A DNA stretch of 64,000 nucleotides from Pelotomaculum sp. (GCA_018435055.1 JAHDOA010000006.1:1-64000), one strand, 5' to 3'; positions 15,722 to 24,653 are shown, counted from the stretch's first letter. The notes: generated from the sequence alone by a model not told the origin. Numbers and translations: made by a program.

Positions 15722-16885
15722 ATGACTGAAGTTATTCCATTGGCCCGTTTAATGCAGGGCAACGAGGCTGTCGCCGAAGGGGCCCTGGCCGCCGGCGCGC
15801 GTTTCTTTGCCGGGTACCCGATCACCCCTTCTACCGAGATTGCCGAGATACTGGCAAAAAAACTGCCTGCCGTTGGCGGTAAGTTTATCCAAATGGAAGA
15901 TGAAATATCCAGCATGGCCGCCGTTATCGGCGCCTCCCTGGTGGGATTAAAGTCCCTGACCGCTACCAGCGGCCCCGGATTTTCTTTAAAACAGGAGAAC
16001 CTGGGCTTCGCCGCTTTAGCGGAGATACCCTGTGTCGTGGTCAATGTCCAGCGATACGGACCAAGTACCGGCATTCCCACCGCTACCGCCCAGGGAGACA
16101 TCATGCAGGCCCGCTGGGGGACGCACGGCGATCACCCCATGATTGTCCTGTGCCCGGCCTCGGTACAAGAATCCTTCACTTTAACAATACAGGCTTTCAA
16201 CCTCTCTGAACGTTTCCGGACACCGGTGGTCCTGCTCTCGGAGGAAATAATCGGCCACAGCCGGGAGAGGGTCGTCCTGCCCGATTTGTCTGAAATAAAG
16301 ATAATCAACCGCAAAAAACCGCCGGCCGGGCTTGACAGGTACTGTCCTTATCAAGCAGACGCGGACGGTGTCCCACCGATGGCCAATTTTGGCGAGGGAT
16401 ATCGTTACCATGTCACCGGGCTGATCCATGATGAAAGCGGCGGTCCTACTACCGACCCTAAAAAGGCAGAGAGTTTAATCAACCGGTTGAACAATAAAAT
16501 CATGGATCATCTTGATGAAATAACCATGACAGAATCATTGATGACCGAAGATGCTGAAATTATCATTTTTGCTTACGGCGCGACTGCCCGTTCCGCTAAA
16601 AGCGCGGTGAAAAAAGCCAGGGAAATGGGCATTAAAGCCGGTCTTTTTCGCCCGCTCACGATCTGGCCTTTTCCCGCCAAAGAAGTTGCCGCCCTGTGCG
16701 CCCGGGCCAACGCCATAATTGTACCCGAACTGAACCTGGGCCAGTTAATTGGCGAGGTGGAAAGGGTTGCCGGACTTGATACCAGGGTAACGGGCATTAA
16801 CCGGGTGAGCGGGGAAATGATCAGGCCGGATGAGATCCTGGATGCAATCAAAACAGAGGTCAAGGTGAAAAAACATGCAAAATAG
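15722..16885 (+). CDS. korA: 2-oxoacid:ferredoxin oxidoreductase, alpha subunit
   Basis: A 387-aa subunit starting at ATG 15722; the frame is open further upstream but that part overlaps korD. It contains the pyrimidine-binding domain (AEGALAAGARFFAGYPITPSTEIAE near residue 20; QMEDEISSMAAVIGASLVG near 60) and the transketolase-C-like domain (IIFAYGATARSAKSAVKKAREMGI). It oxidatively decarboxylates a 2-oxoacid to an acyl-CoA, reducing ferredoxin. The separate alpha and beta chains and the length match KorA/VorA-type enzymes rather than fused pyruvate:ferredoxin oxidoreductase. Confidence 0.93.
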   Translation: MTEVIPLARLMQGNEAVAEGALAAGARFFAGYPITPSTEIAEILAKKLPAVGGKFIQMEDEISSMAAVIGASLVGLKSLTATSGPGFSLKQENLGFAALAEIPCVVVNVQRYGPSTGIPTATAQGDIMQARWGTHGDHPMIVLCPASVQESFTLTIQAFNLSERFRTPVVLLSEEIIGHSRERVVLPDLSEIKIINRKKPPAGLDRYCPYQADADGVPPMANFGEGYRYHVTGLIHDESGGPTTDPKKAESLINRLNNKIMDHLDEITMTESLMTEDAEIIIFAYGATARSAKSAVKKAREMGIKAGLFRPLTIWPFPAKEVAALCARANAIIVPELNLGQLIGEVERVAGLDTRVTGINRVSGEMIRPDEILDAIKTEVKVKKHAK

Positions 16886-17702
16886 CGTTGAAAAATACCT
16901 GCGCACGGAAAAACTGCCCCATATCTGGTGTGCCGGCTGCGGTAACGGGATTGTTCTCGGCGCAATGGTGCGGGCTTTTGAAAAGATGGGCTGTAACCAA
17001 AACAATACCGTGATCGTATCCGGCATCGGCTGTTCTTCCCGGGCGGCCGGTTACATGGATTTCAACACGCTGCATACGACCCACGGCAGGGCGCTGGCCT
17101 TCGCCACCGGCATTAAAATGGCCAAACCGGGCATAGATGTGTTTGTCATTATGGGTGACGGCGACGCCGCCTCCATCGGGGGAAACCACCTGATCCATGC
17201 CGCCCGGCGCAACATCGACCTGACTGCGATCATTTTTAACAACCAGATTTATGGAATGACCGGAGGCCAGTATTCGCCGCTGACACCTCCGGGATCCATC
17301 GCTACAACGGCGCCCTACCACACCATCGAACGCAATTTTGACCTGCCGGAACTGGCCCGGGTGGCCGGCGCCACCTATGTCGCCAGGGGTACTACCTACC
17401 ACGCGGCAATGCTGACCAACCTGATCACGGCCGGGGCCGCCCACAAAGGATTCAGTCTGATTGAAGTAGTGACAGCCTGCCCCGTTTCCTTTGGACGCCG
17501 CAACAAGATGGGCGGCGCCTACGATATGCTGATGTGGCAAAAAAAACAGGCTGTTTCCGTGGAAAAAGCAAAAAGTATGACGCCTGAAGAATTGCAGGGG
17601 AAATTTGTCATCGGCGAGTTGTACAAGGGAGCAGCGCCGGAATATACCGAGGTCTACGATCGTTTAATAGAAAAGGCCCAGGGTAAATCAGAGGAGGAAT
17701 AA
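16875..17702 (+). CDS. korB: 2-oxoacid:ferredoxin oxidoreductase, beta subunit (TPP-binding)
   Basis: A 275-aa subunit. The thiamine pyrophosphate/magnesium motif is GDGDAASIGG (residues 95-104) closed by AIIFNNQIYGMTGGQ. Cysteines C19, C22 and C53 (WCAGCGNG; GIGCSS) are the expected ligands of the beta-subunit iron-sulfur cluster. It overlaps the alpha gene by 11 nt. The short beta chain fits the KorB/VorB group. Confidence 0.94.
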   Translation: MQNSVEKYLRTEKLPHIWCAGCGNGIVLGAMVRAFEKMGCNQNNTVIVSGIGCSSRAAGYMDFNTLHTTHGRALAFATGIKMAKPGIDVFVIMGDGDAASIGGNHLIHAARRNIDLTAIIFNNQIYGMTGGQYSPLTPPGSIATTAPYHTIERNFDLPELARVAGATYVARGTTYHAAMLTNLITAGAAHKGFSLIEVVTACPVSFGRRNKMGGAYDMLMWQKKQAVSVEKAKSMTPEELQGKFVIGELYKGAAPEYTEVYDRLIEKAQGKSEEE

Positions 17703-17705
17703 ACC

Positions 17706-18254
17706 ATGTTGTCACAGAATTGCGAAGTATTACTTAGCGGCACTGGCGGTCAGGGGCTGATCCTGGCGGGGCAAATCCTTGCCGAAGCGGTGGTCAGGGA
17801 CGGGAAAAACGTTGTCCAGACCCAGTCTTACGGCCCGGAAGCGCGCGGCGGCGCCAGCAGGGCCGAGGTTATTATCAGCAACGGGGAAATAGATTACCCG
17901 CTGGTAACCAGACCCGATGTCCTGCTGGCGATGAGCGCGGAGGCCCTTAAAAAATTTGTCGGCAAACTGGGTGAAAACAGTATCCTGATGGTGGACAGCA
18001 CGCATATCAAGGAAATACCGGCGACAACCGCCAGGATATATAAAATACCCTGCAGCAGTATTGCCAGAGAAACGCTCGGCAAGGAAATGGTGGCCAATGT
18101 TGTGGCGCTGGGCGCCCTGGCCGCGGCTACGGGCGTGGTCACAAAAGAATCTTTAATATCAGCGCTGATGTCACATATTCCCCGCGGCACTGAGGTTTTA
18201 AATCAAAAAGCCCTGGACATCGGCTGGAATTCCGCCTGCCAACCGGCGGCTTAA
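17706..18254 (+). CDS. korC: 2-oxoacid:ferredoxin oxidoreductase, gamma subunit
   Basis: A 182-aa subunit with the gamma-domain hallmarks GTGGQGLILAGQILAEA (about residues 12-28) and QSYGPEARGGASRAEVIIS (about 41-59). It contributes to the interface and CoA binding. It follows korB by 3 nt, completing delta-alpha-beta-gamma. No recognisable terminator follows before the regulator gene 140 nt downstream, so read-through into it is possible. Confidence 0.93.
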   Translation: MLSQNCEVLLSGTGGQGLILAGQILAEAVVRDGKNVVQTQSYGPEARGGASRAEVIISNGEIDYPLVTRPDVLLAMSAEALKKFVGKLGENSILMVDSTHIKEIPATTARIYKIPCSSIARETLGKEMVANVVALGALAAATGVVTKESLISALMSHIPRGTEVLNQKALDIGWNSACQPAA

Positions 18255-18394
18255 AGTAAATGATCGATCCGGTAAAAGATTTATCCCGTCTTTGGTCAAG
18301 ATTTTGTGCCGAATGAAGGGATTTTTCTTTAGGAAAAACCATATGCGCCAAGAATTGTAACAAAAATAATCAATTTTCAGGGAGTTATAAAGTT

Positions 18395-20185
18395 ATGTCC
18401 AGGCTTGCCCAGGTCAGCGAAAACGGCCAGAAGGTAGCCGAGGCGATCGCCTCGGTGTTAAAAGTGGAAGTCGAGATTATCGATACCGAACTGGTACGCG
18501 TGGCGGGAACCGGGATCGTCAGAAATGATGTCGGGTCGCGCCTGCTGCGCGGTTTGGTTAATAAACATGTACTGCAGACCGGAAACCATATTTTCATTAG
18601 CGAAGCCGGCTTCCATTCGATTTGCCTGTCCTGTCCCCTTTCCGGCCGGTGTTTTTACCGCGCTTCCATAGTATACCCGATCACCGCTGAAAACGAGATC
18701 ATCGGCACAATCAGCCTGATTGCCTTTGACGATGTCCAGAAAGAAACCCTGTCAAAGAATACCGGTACGCTGATCGAGTTTATCAGACGGATGGCCGACC
18801 TGATCAGCAGCAAAGCTCTGGAGCGGGAAATCACGGCGGAGCGGATGGTCATGACGAACCGCCTGGAAGCGCTTGTGGATGCTGTTTATGAGGGTGTAGT
18901 GGCAGTTGACAGCGATGGCCTGGTGACGCATTTTAACCAATCAGCCGAGCGTCTTTTCGGCGCCAAAAAAGAAAATGTAATCGGCAAGGACGCCGGGGAA
19001 ATATTTCCCGCCCTGCCCCTTTTTGAAGTACTGCAGGAAGGGAAAGGTTTTAATTCACGGGAAGTGTTATTTAATTTTGGCGGGCGCAGGCTGCATCTTT
19101 TGAGCACTGCCCGGCCGATAAAGGTGGATAACAGCCCCATAGCGGGAGTAGTGGCTACATTCCGCGATTTTAAGGAAACCCAGAGGCTGGCCTACGAGAT
19201 CATGAGCACGCAGGAAATGGTTGATTTTGAGGATCTCATCGGCGTGAGCAAATCGTTTGCCAGGGTAAAGTCCAAGGCTGTCAAAAAATCCGCCGGCAAC
19301 CTGACCATACTGCTGATCGGGGAGAGCGGCACCGGAAAAGAGGTTTTCGCCCGGGCCATTCATGCCAGCGGGCCGTATGGACACAAGCCGTTTGTGTCCA
19401 TAAACTGCGGGGCAATCCCGGAAAATTTGCTGGAAACCGAACTTTTTGGCTATGACGAGGGGGCTTTTCCCGGCGCCAGGCGGGGCGGCAAACAGGGTAA
19501 ATTCGAGCTGGCCGACGGCGGCACTATTTTCCTTGATGAAATCGGCAACCTGTCCCTTTACCTGCAGGCAAAGATATTAAGGTACCTGCAGGACGGCCGC
19601 ATTGAGCGGGTGGGCGGCGGCAGGTTGATTCCCGTCGATGTGCGCGTTATCGCGGCGACAAATAATGACCTGCAGGAGATGGTGCGGAAAAATCTTTTTC
19701 GCGATGAGCTGTACTACCGGCTCAGCGTCATTCCGCTGGAAATACCGCCCCTGCGGGAAAGGCCGCAGGATATCCCGCTGCTCCTTGACTTTTATATGAA
19801 AAGGTTCAGTAAGCTGCTCGGCAAAGACATCCGGGGATTCAGCGACGAGGCGATGAAGGCCTGCGTTAAATACTACTGGCCGGGCAATGTAAGAGAACTG
19901 GTCTATACTGTCGAATACGCCATCAACCTGGAAGAAAACCAGCTGATATCACTGGAAAGCCTCACTCCCGAAATTCGCGAAGGGACCAGAAAAAAAACCA
20001 GGAGCGGCCTGGCCGGCGACGGCAGGCTGCTGCAGTTGGCGCAACTGGAAAAAGAGGCGATCGCCGCAGCGCTGGATCGGTTTGGCTGGAACGACGAAGG
20101 CAAAATAAAAGCAGCCCTTGCTTTAGGCATCAGCCGGGCTACTATCTACCGGAAGGTACAAAAGTATGGCTTGAAACAGGCTTGA
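18395..20185 (+). CDS. Sigma-54-dependent-type transcriptional activator with PAS and Cys-containing sensor
   Basis: A 596-aa protein. Residues 1-145 form a sensor of unassigned family with cysteines C77, C80 and C86 (CLSCPLSGRC), which might bind metal or sense redox. A PAS domain follows (about 152-262). The AAA+ domain (about 280-520) has Walker A GESGTGKE (309-316), Walker B GGTIFLDEIG (375-384) and the R-finger region. A Fis-type helix-turn-helix ends the protein (LGISRATIYRKVQKYGL). The sigma-54 contact loop normally GAFTGA reads GAFPGA (356-361). Its position just after korDABC suggests it may control that operon or a related acid pathway (inference). Confidence 0.9.
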   Translation: MSRLAQVSENGQKVAEAIASVLKVEVEIIDTELVRVAGTGIVRNDVGSRLLRGLVNKHVLQTGNHIFISEAGFHSICLSCPLSGRCFYRASIVYPITAENEIIGTISLIAFDDVQKETLSKNTGTLIEFIRRMADLISSKALEREITAERMVMTNRLEALVDAVYEGVVAVDSDGLVTHFNQSAERLFGAKKENVIGKDAGEIFPALPLFEVLQEGKGFNSREVLFNFGGRRLHLLSTARPIKVDNSPIAGVVATFRDFKETQRLAYEIMSTQEMVDFEDLIGVSKSFARVKSKAVKKSAGNLTILLIGESGTGKEVFARAIHASGPYGHKPFVSINCGAIPENLLETELFGYDEGAFPGARRGGKQGKFELADGGTIFLDEIGNLSLYLQAKILRYLQDGRIERVGGGRLIPVDVRVIAATNNDLQEMVRKNLFRDELYYRLSVIPLEIPPLRERPQDIPLLLDFYMKRFSKLLGKDIRGFSDEAMKACVKYYWPGNVRELVYTVEYAINLEENQLISLESLTPEIREGTRKKTRSGLAGDGRLLQLAQLEKEAIAAALDRFGWNDEGKIKAALALGISRATIYRKVQKYGLKQA

Positions 20186-20199
20186 ACAGAAATTCCCGC

Positions 20200-20325
20200 C
20201 GGGGACATAGCCCGAACCTGGAGGAATCCCTTTAGCTGAGCTGTGTCCCGTTCCCCTGTCTGGTATCATGCAACGACAAAGATTGCTAAAACAGGGGCGC
20301 CCCCTTCCCTTGCGCGTCTAAAGCC
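20200..20325. repeat. Dispersed intergenic repeat, copy A
   Basis: An inverted repeat CGGGGACATAGC (20200-20211) with GCTGTGTCCCG (20240-20250) is followed by a block containing CTGTCTGGTATCATGCAACG. The same arrangement, with close sequence, occurs at 42644-42820 (copy B). It fills the gap between the convergent activator gene and leuS and ends near a CTAAAGCCGCACCTGC word shared with copy B. Confidence 0.7.
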
Positions 20326-20357
20326 GCACCTGCAAAGGATTGCGTCCCAGTTCCGCT

Positions 20358-22841
20358 TTATTTCACTACAATGTTGACCAGTTTATCCGGCACCGTTATT
20401 GTCTTAACAATTTTTTTGCCTGCCGTCAGCTTTAAGATCTTGGGATCTTTCAGCACCCTTTCCTGCATCTGCGCCGCCGCAAGCCCGGCCGGAACCAGCA
20501 TGCGGTCCCGCACCTTACTGTTGATCTGGACGACGATCGTAACCTCATCTTCAACTATCGCCGCCGGGTCGTAAACAGGCCAGGCCTGCAGGTGGATACT
20601 GTCCGCGTGCCCGGTCATTTCCCAGATTTCCTCGGTGATATGCGGGGCGAAAGGGGCCAGCAGCAGGAGCAGTGACTCTACCGCTTCCCTCAGTATAGCC
20701 GGATCACGGTCGGATTCCGGGACCTCCTTGAATTGGTACAGCGCGTTGACCAGCTCCATAATGGCGCTGACAGCCGTGTTGAAATTGAACCGGGCGCTGA
20801 TGTCTTCGGTTACCTTTTTTATAGTTTTATGGGTAACGCGGCGCATCTCCCGGTTTATCCCCACAAGATTGGCCACACGCTTGCGCGGCGCTTTTTTCAA
20901 CGTTTCAACCAGAGGCGCGACCAACCGCCAGACGCGGTTTAAAAAGCGGAAACAGCCTTCCACTCCCTGATCGCTCCACTCCAGGTCGCGTTCCGGCGGC
21001 GCCGCAAAAAGGATAAACATCCTTGCCGTGTCGGCCCCGTAACGGGCAATGATATCTTCCGGGCTGACCACGTTGCCCTTGGATTTAGACATTTTCGCCC
21101 CGTCTTTCAAGACCATGCCCTGGGTTAAAAGGTTGGTAAAGGGTTCTTGATTGCTTACCAGCTCCAGGTCGTAGAGCACTTTTGTGAAAAATCGTGAATA
21201 TAAAAGGTGCAGTATGGCGTGTTCCACCCCGCCGATATACTGGTCTACAGGCAGCCAGTAATCTACTTTGGCTTTGTCCCAGGGGCCTTCTGTTTCCCCC
21301 GGGCTGGAATAGCGGTAATAATACCAGGAAGAGCACATGAAGGTATCCATCGTGTCGGTTTCCCTTTTTCCCGGTCCGCCGCATTTGGGACAGGTTGTAT
21401 TGACAAAGCCGGGGTAGTCCGCCAGAGGCGACCGTCCTGTCGGCTTGAATTTCACATTCATGGGCAGCAGCACCGGCAGATCTTTTTCCGGTACCGGCAC
21501 GACCCCGCAAACATCGCAATAGATGATGGGGATAGGCGCGCCCCAGTAGCGCTGGCGGGAGATCAGCCAGTCGCGCAGCCTGTATGTCACCCTGAACCGG
21601 CCCTGTCCCTTTTCTTCCAGATAAGCGGTAATCGCCTTGATCGCTTCCTTGTTGGGCAGGCCGTTAAACCTGCCGGAATTTACCAGAAAACCTTCCTCCT
21701 CATAAGCTGACAGCATTTCGTCCGCTTCCAGCGTCACCCCGGCGGGCTGGATCACCACCCGGACCGGGAAATTGTATTTGCGGGCGAATTCAAAGTCACG
21801 CTGATCATGGGCCGGCACACCCATGACGCAGCCGGTGCCGTATTCTAAAAGGACGTAATTGGCGATCAGAACCGGCACCTTTTCCCCGGTCAGGGGATTG
21901 ACGCAGTTGACCCCGAGCGGCAGGCCGACTTTTTCCACCTCGGTAGAGGTGCGGTCAATTTCACTCAGGCTTTTTACCTTGCGTACAAAGTCCCTGATTT
22001 GCGCTTCTTTCCCCGACCCGGCAATCAGCTTTTCCACCAGCGGGTGTTCGGGCGCCAGGACCATGTAGGTGATACCAAACACAGTATCCGGGCGGGTCGT
22101 ATATACAGTTATAATATCTTCGGCGCCTTCTATTTGAAAATCGATTTCCGCGCCCTCGCTGCGGCCAATCCAGTTTTCCTGCATGATCTTAACTTTTTCC
22201 GGCCAACCATCCATGAGGACCATATCCTGCAGCAGACGGTCGGCATAGCTGGTAATCTTAAAAAACCACTGGGCCAGCTCCCGCTTCTCGACAGTCGTCT
22301 TGCAGCGCTCGCAGCCCCCGTTGACCACCTGCTCGTTGGCCAGTACCGTAGCGCAGTCCGGGCACCAGTTTACGGCGGACAGCCTTTTGTAGGCCAGCCC
22401 CCTGTGGTAGAGCTGGAGAAAGAGCCACTGCGTCCAGCGGTAGTACTCCGGGTCGCAGGTGGCCAGCTCCCTGTTCCAATCATAGCTGATGCCCAGCTGT
22501 TTCAACTGATCCCGCATTTTGTCTATGTTATCAATGGTCCAGTCAGCCGGATGAATACCGCCGTGTTTTATGGCGGCGTTTTCAGCCGGCAGTCCGAACG
22601 CGTCCCACCCCATCGGGTGCAGCACATGCATACCCTGCATGGTTTTGAAGCGGGCCACCACGTCGCCTATGGAATAGTTCCTGACGTGACCCATATGCAG
22701 TTTACCCGAGGGGTAAGGGAACATTTCCAGACAGTAATATTTCGGCCGGTCGGAATAGTCCGGCACAGCGTAAAGGTCAATTTCATCCCAGCGGTCCTGC
22801 CATTTTTTTTCCACTTCATTAAAATCATACTTTACTTTCAA
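20358..22841 (-). CDS. leuS: Leucyl-tRNA synthetase
   Basis: An 827-aa class Ia synthetase charging tRNA-Leu. The HIGH motif appears as GKLHMGH near residue 46-52 and KMSKS as AKMSKSKGN near 577. The editing (CP1) domain lies between, with a zinc-binding CPDC...CERC element after NWCPDC and TTRPDTVFG in the editing pocket. The C-terminal anticodon-binding and leucine-specific domains are complete. Expression is controlled by the T-box leader at 22943-23269, driven by a consensus promoter right after rsfS. Confidence 0.97.
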   Translation of the reverse strand: MKVKYDFNEVEKKWQDRWDEIDLYAVPDYSDRPKYYCLEMFPYPSGKLHMGHVRNYSIGDVVARFKTMQGMHVLHPMGWDAFGLPAENAAIKHGGIHPADWTIDNIDKMRDQLKQLGISYDWNRELATCDPEYYRWTQWLFLQLYHRGLAYKRLSAVNWCPDCATVLANEQVVNGGCERCKTTVEKRELAQWFFKITSYADRLLQDMVLMDGWPEKVKIMQENWIGRSEGAEIDFQIEGAEDIITVYTTRPDTVFGITYMVLAPEHPLVEKLIAGSGKEAQIRDFVRKVKSLSEIDRTSTEVEKVGLPLGVNCVNPLTGEKVPVLIANYVLLEYGTGCVMGVPAHDQRDFEFARKYNFPVRVVIQPAGVTLEADEMLSAYEEEGFLVNSGRFNGLPNKEAIKAITAYLEEKGQGRFRVTYRLRDWLISRQRYWGAPIPIIYCDVCGVVPVPEKDLPVLLPMNVKFKPTGRSPLADYPGFVNTTCPKCGGPGKRETDTMDTFMCSSWYYYRYSSPGETEGPWDKAKVDYWLPVDQYIGGVEHAILHLLYSRFFTKVLYDLELVSNQEPFTNLLTQGMVLKDGAKMSKSKGNVVSPEDIIARYGADTARMFILFAAPPERDLEWSDQGVEGCFRFLNRVWRLVAPLVETLKKAPRKRVANLVGINREMRRVTHKTIKKVTEDISARFNFNTAVSAIMELVNALYQFKEVPESDRDPAILREAVESLLLLLAPFAPHITEEIWEMTGHADSIHLQAWPVYDPAAIVEDEVTIVVQINSKVRDRMLVPAGLAAAQMQERVLKDPKILKLTAGKKIVKTITVPDKLVNIVVK

Positions 22842-22944
22842 TTTAGTGCCTCCTTGATTAATCCAGCCGCAAAATTATTAAACTAATACCCTGTCTAATA
22901 TCCCATATCTTAAGGCAATGTGCAAATTAAATTGTATATACAAA

Positions 22945-22971
22945 TAAAAAACCCCTGCATCCCTGTAGGGG
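22945..22971 (-). terminator. T-box-controlled terminator of the leuS leader
   Basis: Minus-strand CCCCT...AGGGG hairpin (22971-22952) followed by TTTTTT, competing with the antiterminator formed around the T-box core. Confidence 0.85.
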
Positions 22972-23020
22972 CGAGAGGTTTAACCCGCGGTACCACCCTT
23001 TTTGGCAAAGATATAATAAA

Positions 23021-23095
23021 TGGTGGAGCTGGCGGGGATTGAACCCGCGGCCTCTTCCATGCCAAGGAAGCGCGCTCCCACTGCGCCACAGCCCC
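23021..23095 (-). tRNA. tRNA-Ala (anticodon GGC)
   Basis: A full cloverleaf: acceptor GGGGCTG/CAGCTCC, D-arm GCGC/GCGC, anticodon stem CTTCC/GGAAG with loop TTGGCAT (anticodon GGC), T-arm GCGGG-TTCAATC-CCCGC, discriminator A and encoded CCA. All stems are paired, with one G-U in the acceptor. It is transcribed on the minus strand within the leuS T-box leader; its first base directly follows the 5' strand of Stem III and its CCA is 8 nt before the 3' strand. It therefore shares the leuS promoter and lies upstream of the leader terminator. Confidence 0.96.
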
Positions 23096-23275
23096 ATCTT
23101 TACCCTCTTACAGCTATAACGGCGCCACCGGACCGGGGTACTAACCATTCCCCCGGACAGCTCAAAGGCGAGTTTCGGCAGCCTCATCCGCCGCCTCGCA
23201 CCTGCCGGCGGCTCTCTAAAGAACAGCGCTGCTTACTGCTCCTCATCATCGCCTTGCAAACTAAAACCGAAGACC

Positions 23276-23304
23276 ATTATAAAACATAGACCCAGATATG
23301 TCAA
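23276..23304 (-). promoter_or_regulatory. Consensus sigma-A promoter of the leuS leader/tRNA-Ala
   Basis: On the minus strand TTGACA (23304-23299) and TATAAT (23281-23276) are both perfect and separated by exactly 17 bases. Predicted start is about 23269, just before T-box Stem I. It lies directly downstream of the rsfS stop codon. Confidence 0.9.
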
Positions 23305-23335
23305 CAACATAAAACACAGCAACCCAAAGCGGAAG

Positions 23336-23698
23336 CTAAATATTTACCGGATCATCAACAACGCGGGCGTCGCCCCACAGGCGCTCCAAGTTGTAAAACT
23401 GCCGCTCTGCTCCTTGAAATACGTGGATAATAACATCACCATAATCCAGCAGCACCCAGTTGGCCTCCCGGAAACCTTCCCGGCGGAGGGCAATAAGTCC
23501 CTCTCTTTTCAAGTCTTCCTGTATTTTCTCCACTATCGCCTGTACCTGGGTATCCGTACGTCCGCCGCATATGATAAAATAGTCGGCTATAATTGATACC
23601 GCCCTGATGTCAAGAACAGTCACATCCATAGCTTTCTTGTTTTCCGCGGCCTGCACAGCAATATTTACGATTGCCTGTGGACTTAATGGCAATGCCAT
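23336..23698 (-). CDS. rsfS: Ribosomal silencing factor RsfS (YbeB/Iojap)
   Basis: A 120-aa protein that binds L14 of the large ribosomal subunit and blocks subunit joining under starvation. The family core is visible: DVTVLDIRAVSIIADYFIICGG (about 25-46), SDTQV-like TDTQVQAIVEKI, and WVLLDYGDVIIHVFQGAERQFYNLERLW near the C-terminus. Length is normal. It follows the thioesterase gene and precedes leuS, which has its own promoter. Confidence 0.95.
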   Translation of the reverse strand: MALPLSPQAIVNIAVQAAENKKAMDVTVLDIRAVSIIADYFIICGGRTDTQVQAIVEKIQEDLKREGLIALRREGFREANWVLLDYGDVIIHVFQGAERQFYNLERLWGDARVVDDPVNI

Positions 23699-23807
23699 TC
23701 CCCCTTATAATAATTATTAATTCCCTTTGTAAATTACTTATTCTTTCTTTAAACGAAAATTTCCTTCCTGATAATAAAAACCATTTGGCCAGAGGCATAC
23801 TTGTGTT

Positions 23808-24209
23808 CTAAGTACCCTTAACATAGGCTAGACCCTCTGCCAACGCCACCAGGTCGCCTTTTTCATCCCTTACCTCCAGGCGGTAGAGCCCGGTCCGCCT
23901 GGTCAAATTCTCTTCCCTGGCGACCGCGGTTAGCACAGCCCCCGCGCTGGTAGCCTTCACAAAATTGATACTGACATTAAGGGCCAGCGCCAGGGGTCCG
24001 TGCGAATTACTGGCAGCGGCAAAAACAATATCAGCCAGCGCAAATACTGTGCTGCCATGAGTTAACCCCGCCCCGTTCAGCAGCTCCGGTGTCACCTTTA
24101 AGGTTGCACTGGCATAACCAGGCCTTATTTCTGTGAGACTGATCCCCAGACGCCTGGCTAGAGCGTCCTTTTCCAGACGCTGCCGGCAAATTGCTATAGC
24201 ATCGCTAAT
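23808..24209 (-). CDS. PaaI/hotdog-fold acyl-CoA thioesterase, apparent AUU start
   Basis: The 133-aa reading spans the PaaI thioesterase core: RLGISLTEIRPGYASATLKV, then NGAGLTHGSTVFALADIVFA with the catalytic region, and SINFVKATSAG. The only canonical in-frame start, GTG at 24095, would remove the first 38 residues, including the conserved LGI-x-PGYA strand. The frame is closed by TAA two codons before ATT at 24209-24207, and GAAGGGGGAATAAAAA gives a strong ribosome binding site exactly before this ATT. I therefore infer initiation at AUU, a rare start. Likely substrate is an aryl- or acyl-CoA; it cannot be refined here. Confidence 0.8.
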   Translation of the reverse strand: MSDAIAICRQRLEKDALARRLGISLTEIRPGYASATLKVTPELLNGAGLTHGSTVFALADIVFAAASNSHGPLALALNVSINFVKATSAGAVLTAVAREENLTRRTGLYRLEVRDEKGDLVALAEGLAYVKGT

Positions 24210-24313
24210 TTTTTATTCCCCCTTCGGTAATAGCTAAGCTGGTTTATTAAGACCGGTAGCTTATTGGATTCGCATGCCACGCTTATCTAACCCGCCTGCG
24301 GTAAATAAAAGCA

Positions 24314-24339
24314 ACCCGTGCAATTTAAATAACACGGGT
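24314..24339 (-). terminator. Terminator downstream of the RRM gene
   Basis: ACCCGTG (24314-24320) pairs with CACGGGT (24333-24339) around a 12-nt AT-rich loop; on the minus strand TGCTTTTATTT follows. It is a modest 7-bp stem, in the correct place to end the RRM transcript before the thioesterase gene. Confidence 0.5.
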
Positions 24340-24383
24340 ATAAACCTGTTAATTTTTGACATAACAAAAAAAACCGCTTCTAT

Positions 24384-24653
24384 CTAGGACATCCCTTCCG
24401 CCCTGTCTTCCCTGGCCCTGGCTTCGTTTACTGTAATAACCCTCCCATTCAGTTCGGTACCGTTCATTGCCGCGATCATCGTTTCCGCATCTTCATCCCG
24501 GACCTCAACAAAGCCAAACCCGCGGGATCGACCGGTCTCACGATCAGTAATAACGCGGCTACTCAAAACTTCGCCATGCGCGGAAAAAGCATCCGCCAAA
24601 TCCTCGGCTTTGGTAGCCCACGGTAGATTGCCCACGTATAGGGTACGCGCCAT
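24384..24653 (-). CDS. Small RRM-type RNA-binding protein
   Basis: An 89-aa protein that is a single RNA recognition motif: RNP2 LYVGNL at residues 5-10 and RNP1 RGFGFVEV at 44-51, with the aromatic residues that stack on RNA bases intact. Such stand-alone RRM proteins occur in cyanobacteria and scattered other bacteria and bind RNA; their targets here are unknown. It lies between nadD and the thioesterase gene, where many Clostridia have yqeK instead. Confidence 0.93.
   Translation of the reverse strand: MARTLYVGNLPWATKAEDLADAFSAHGEVLSSRVITDRETGRSRGFGFVEVRDEDAETMIAAMNGTELNGRVITVNEARAREDRAEGMS

Larger units (their letters stand above)
22943..23269 (-). promoter_or_regulatory. Leucine T-box riboswitch leader of leuS, interrupted by a tRNA gene
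   Basis: Read on the minus strand. Stem I starts with CAAGGC (23256-23251) pairing with GCCTTTG (23169-23163); the codon-reading loop GAAACTC puts CTC (Leu) at 23172-23170. Then come the CCGTTATAGC...AAGAGGG segment, a Stem III of GGGTAAAGAT (23105-23096) and ATCTTTGCC (23012-23004), the T-box core GGGTGGTACCGCGG (22998-22985) and a terminator hairpin CCCC...GGGG with a T run (22971-22945). Uncharged tRNA-Leu should stabilise the antiterminator and allow leuS transcription. The loop of Stem III contains a full tRNA-Ala gene, a layout I do not recall from other T-boxes. Confidence 0.92.
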
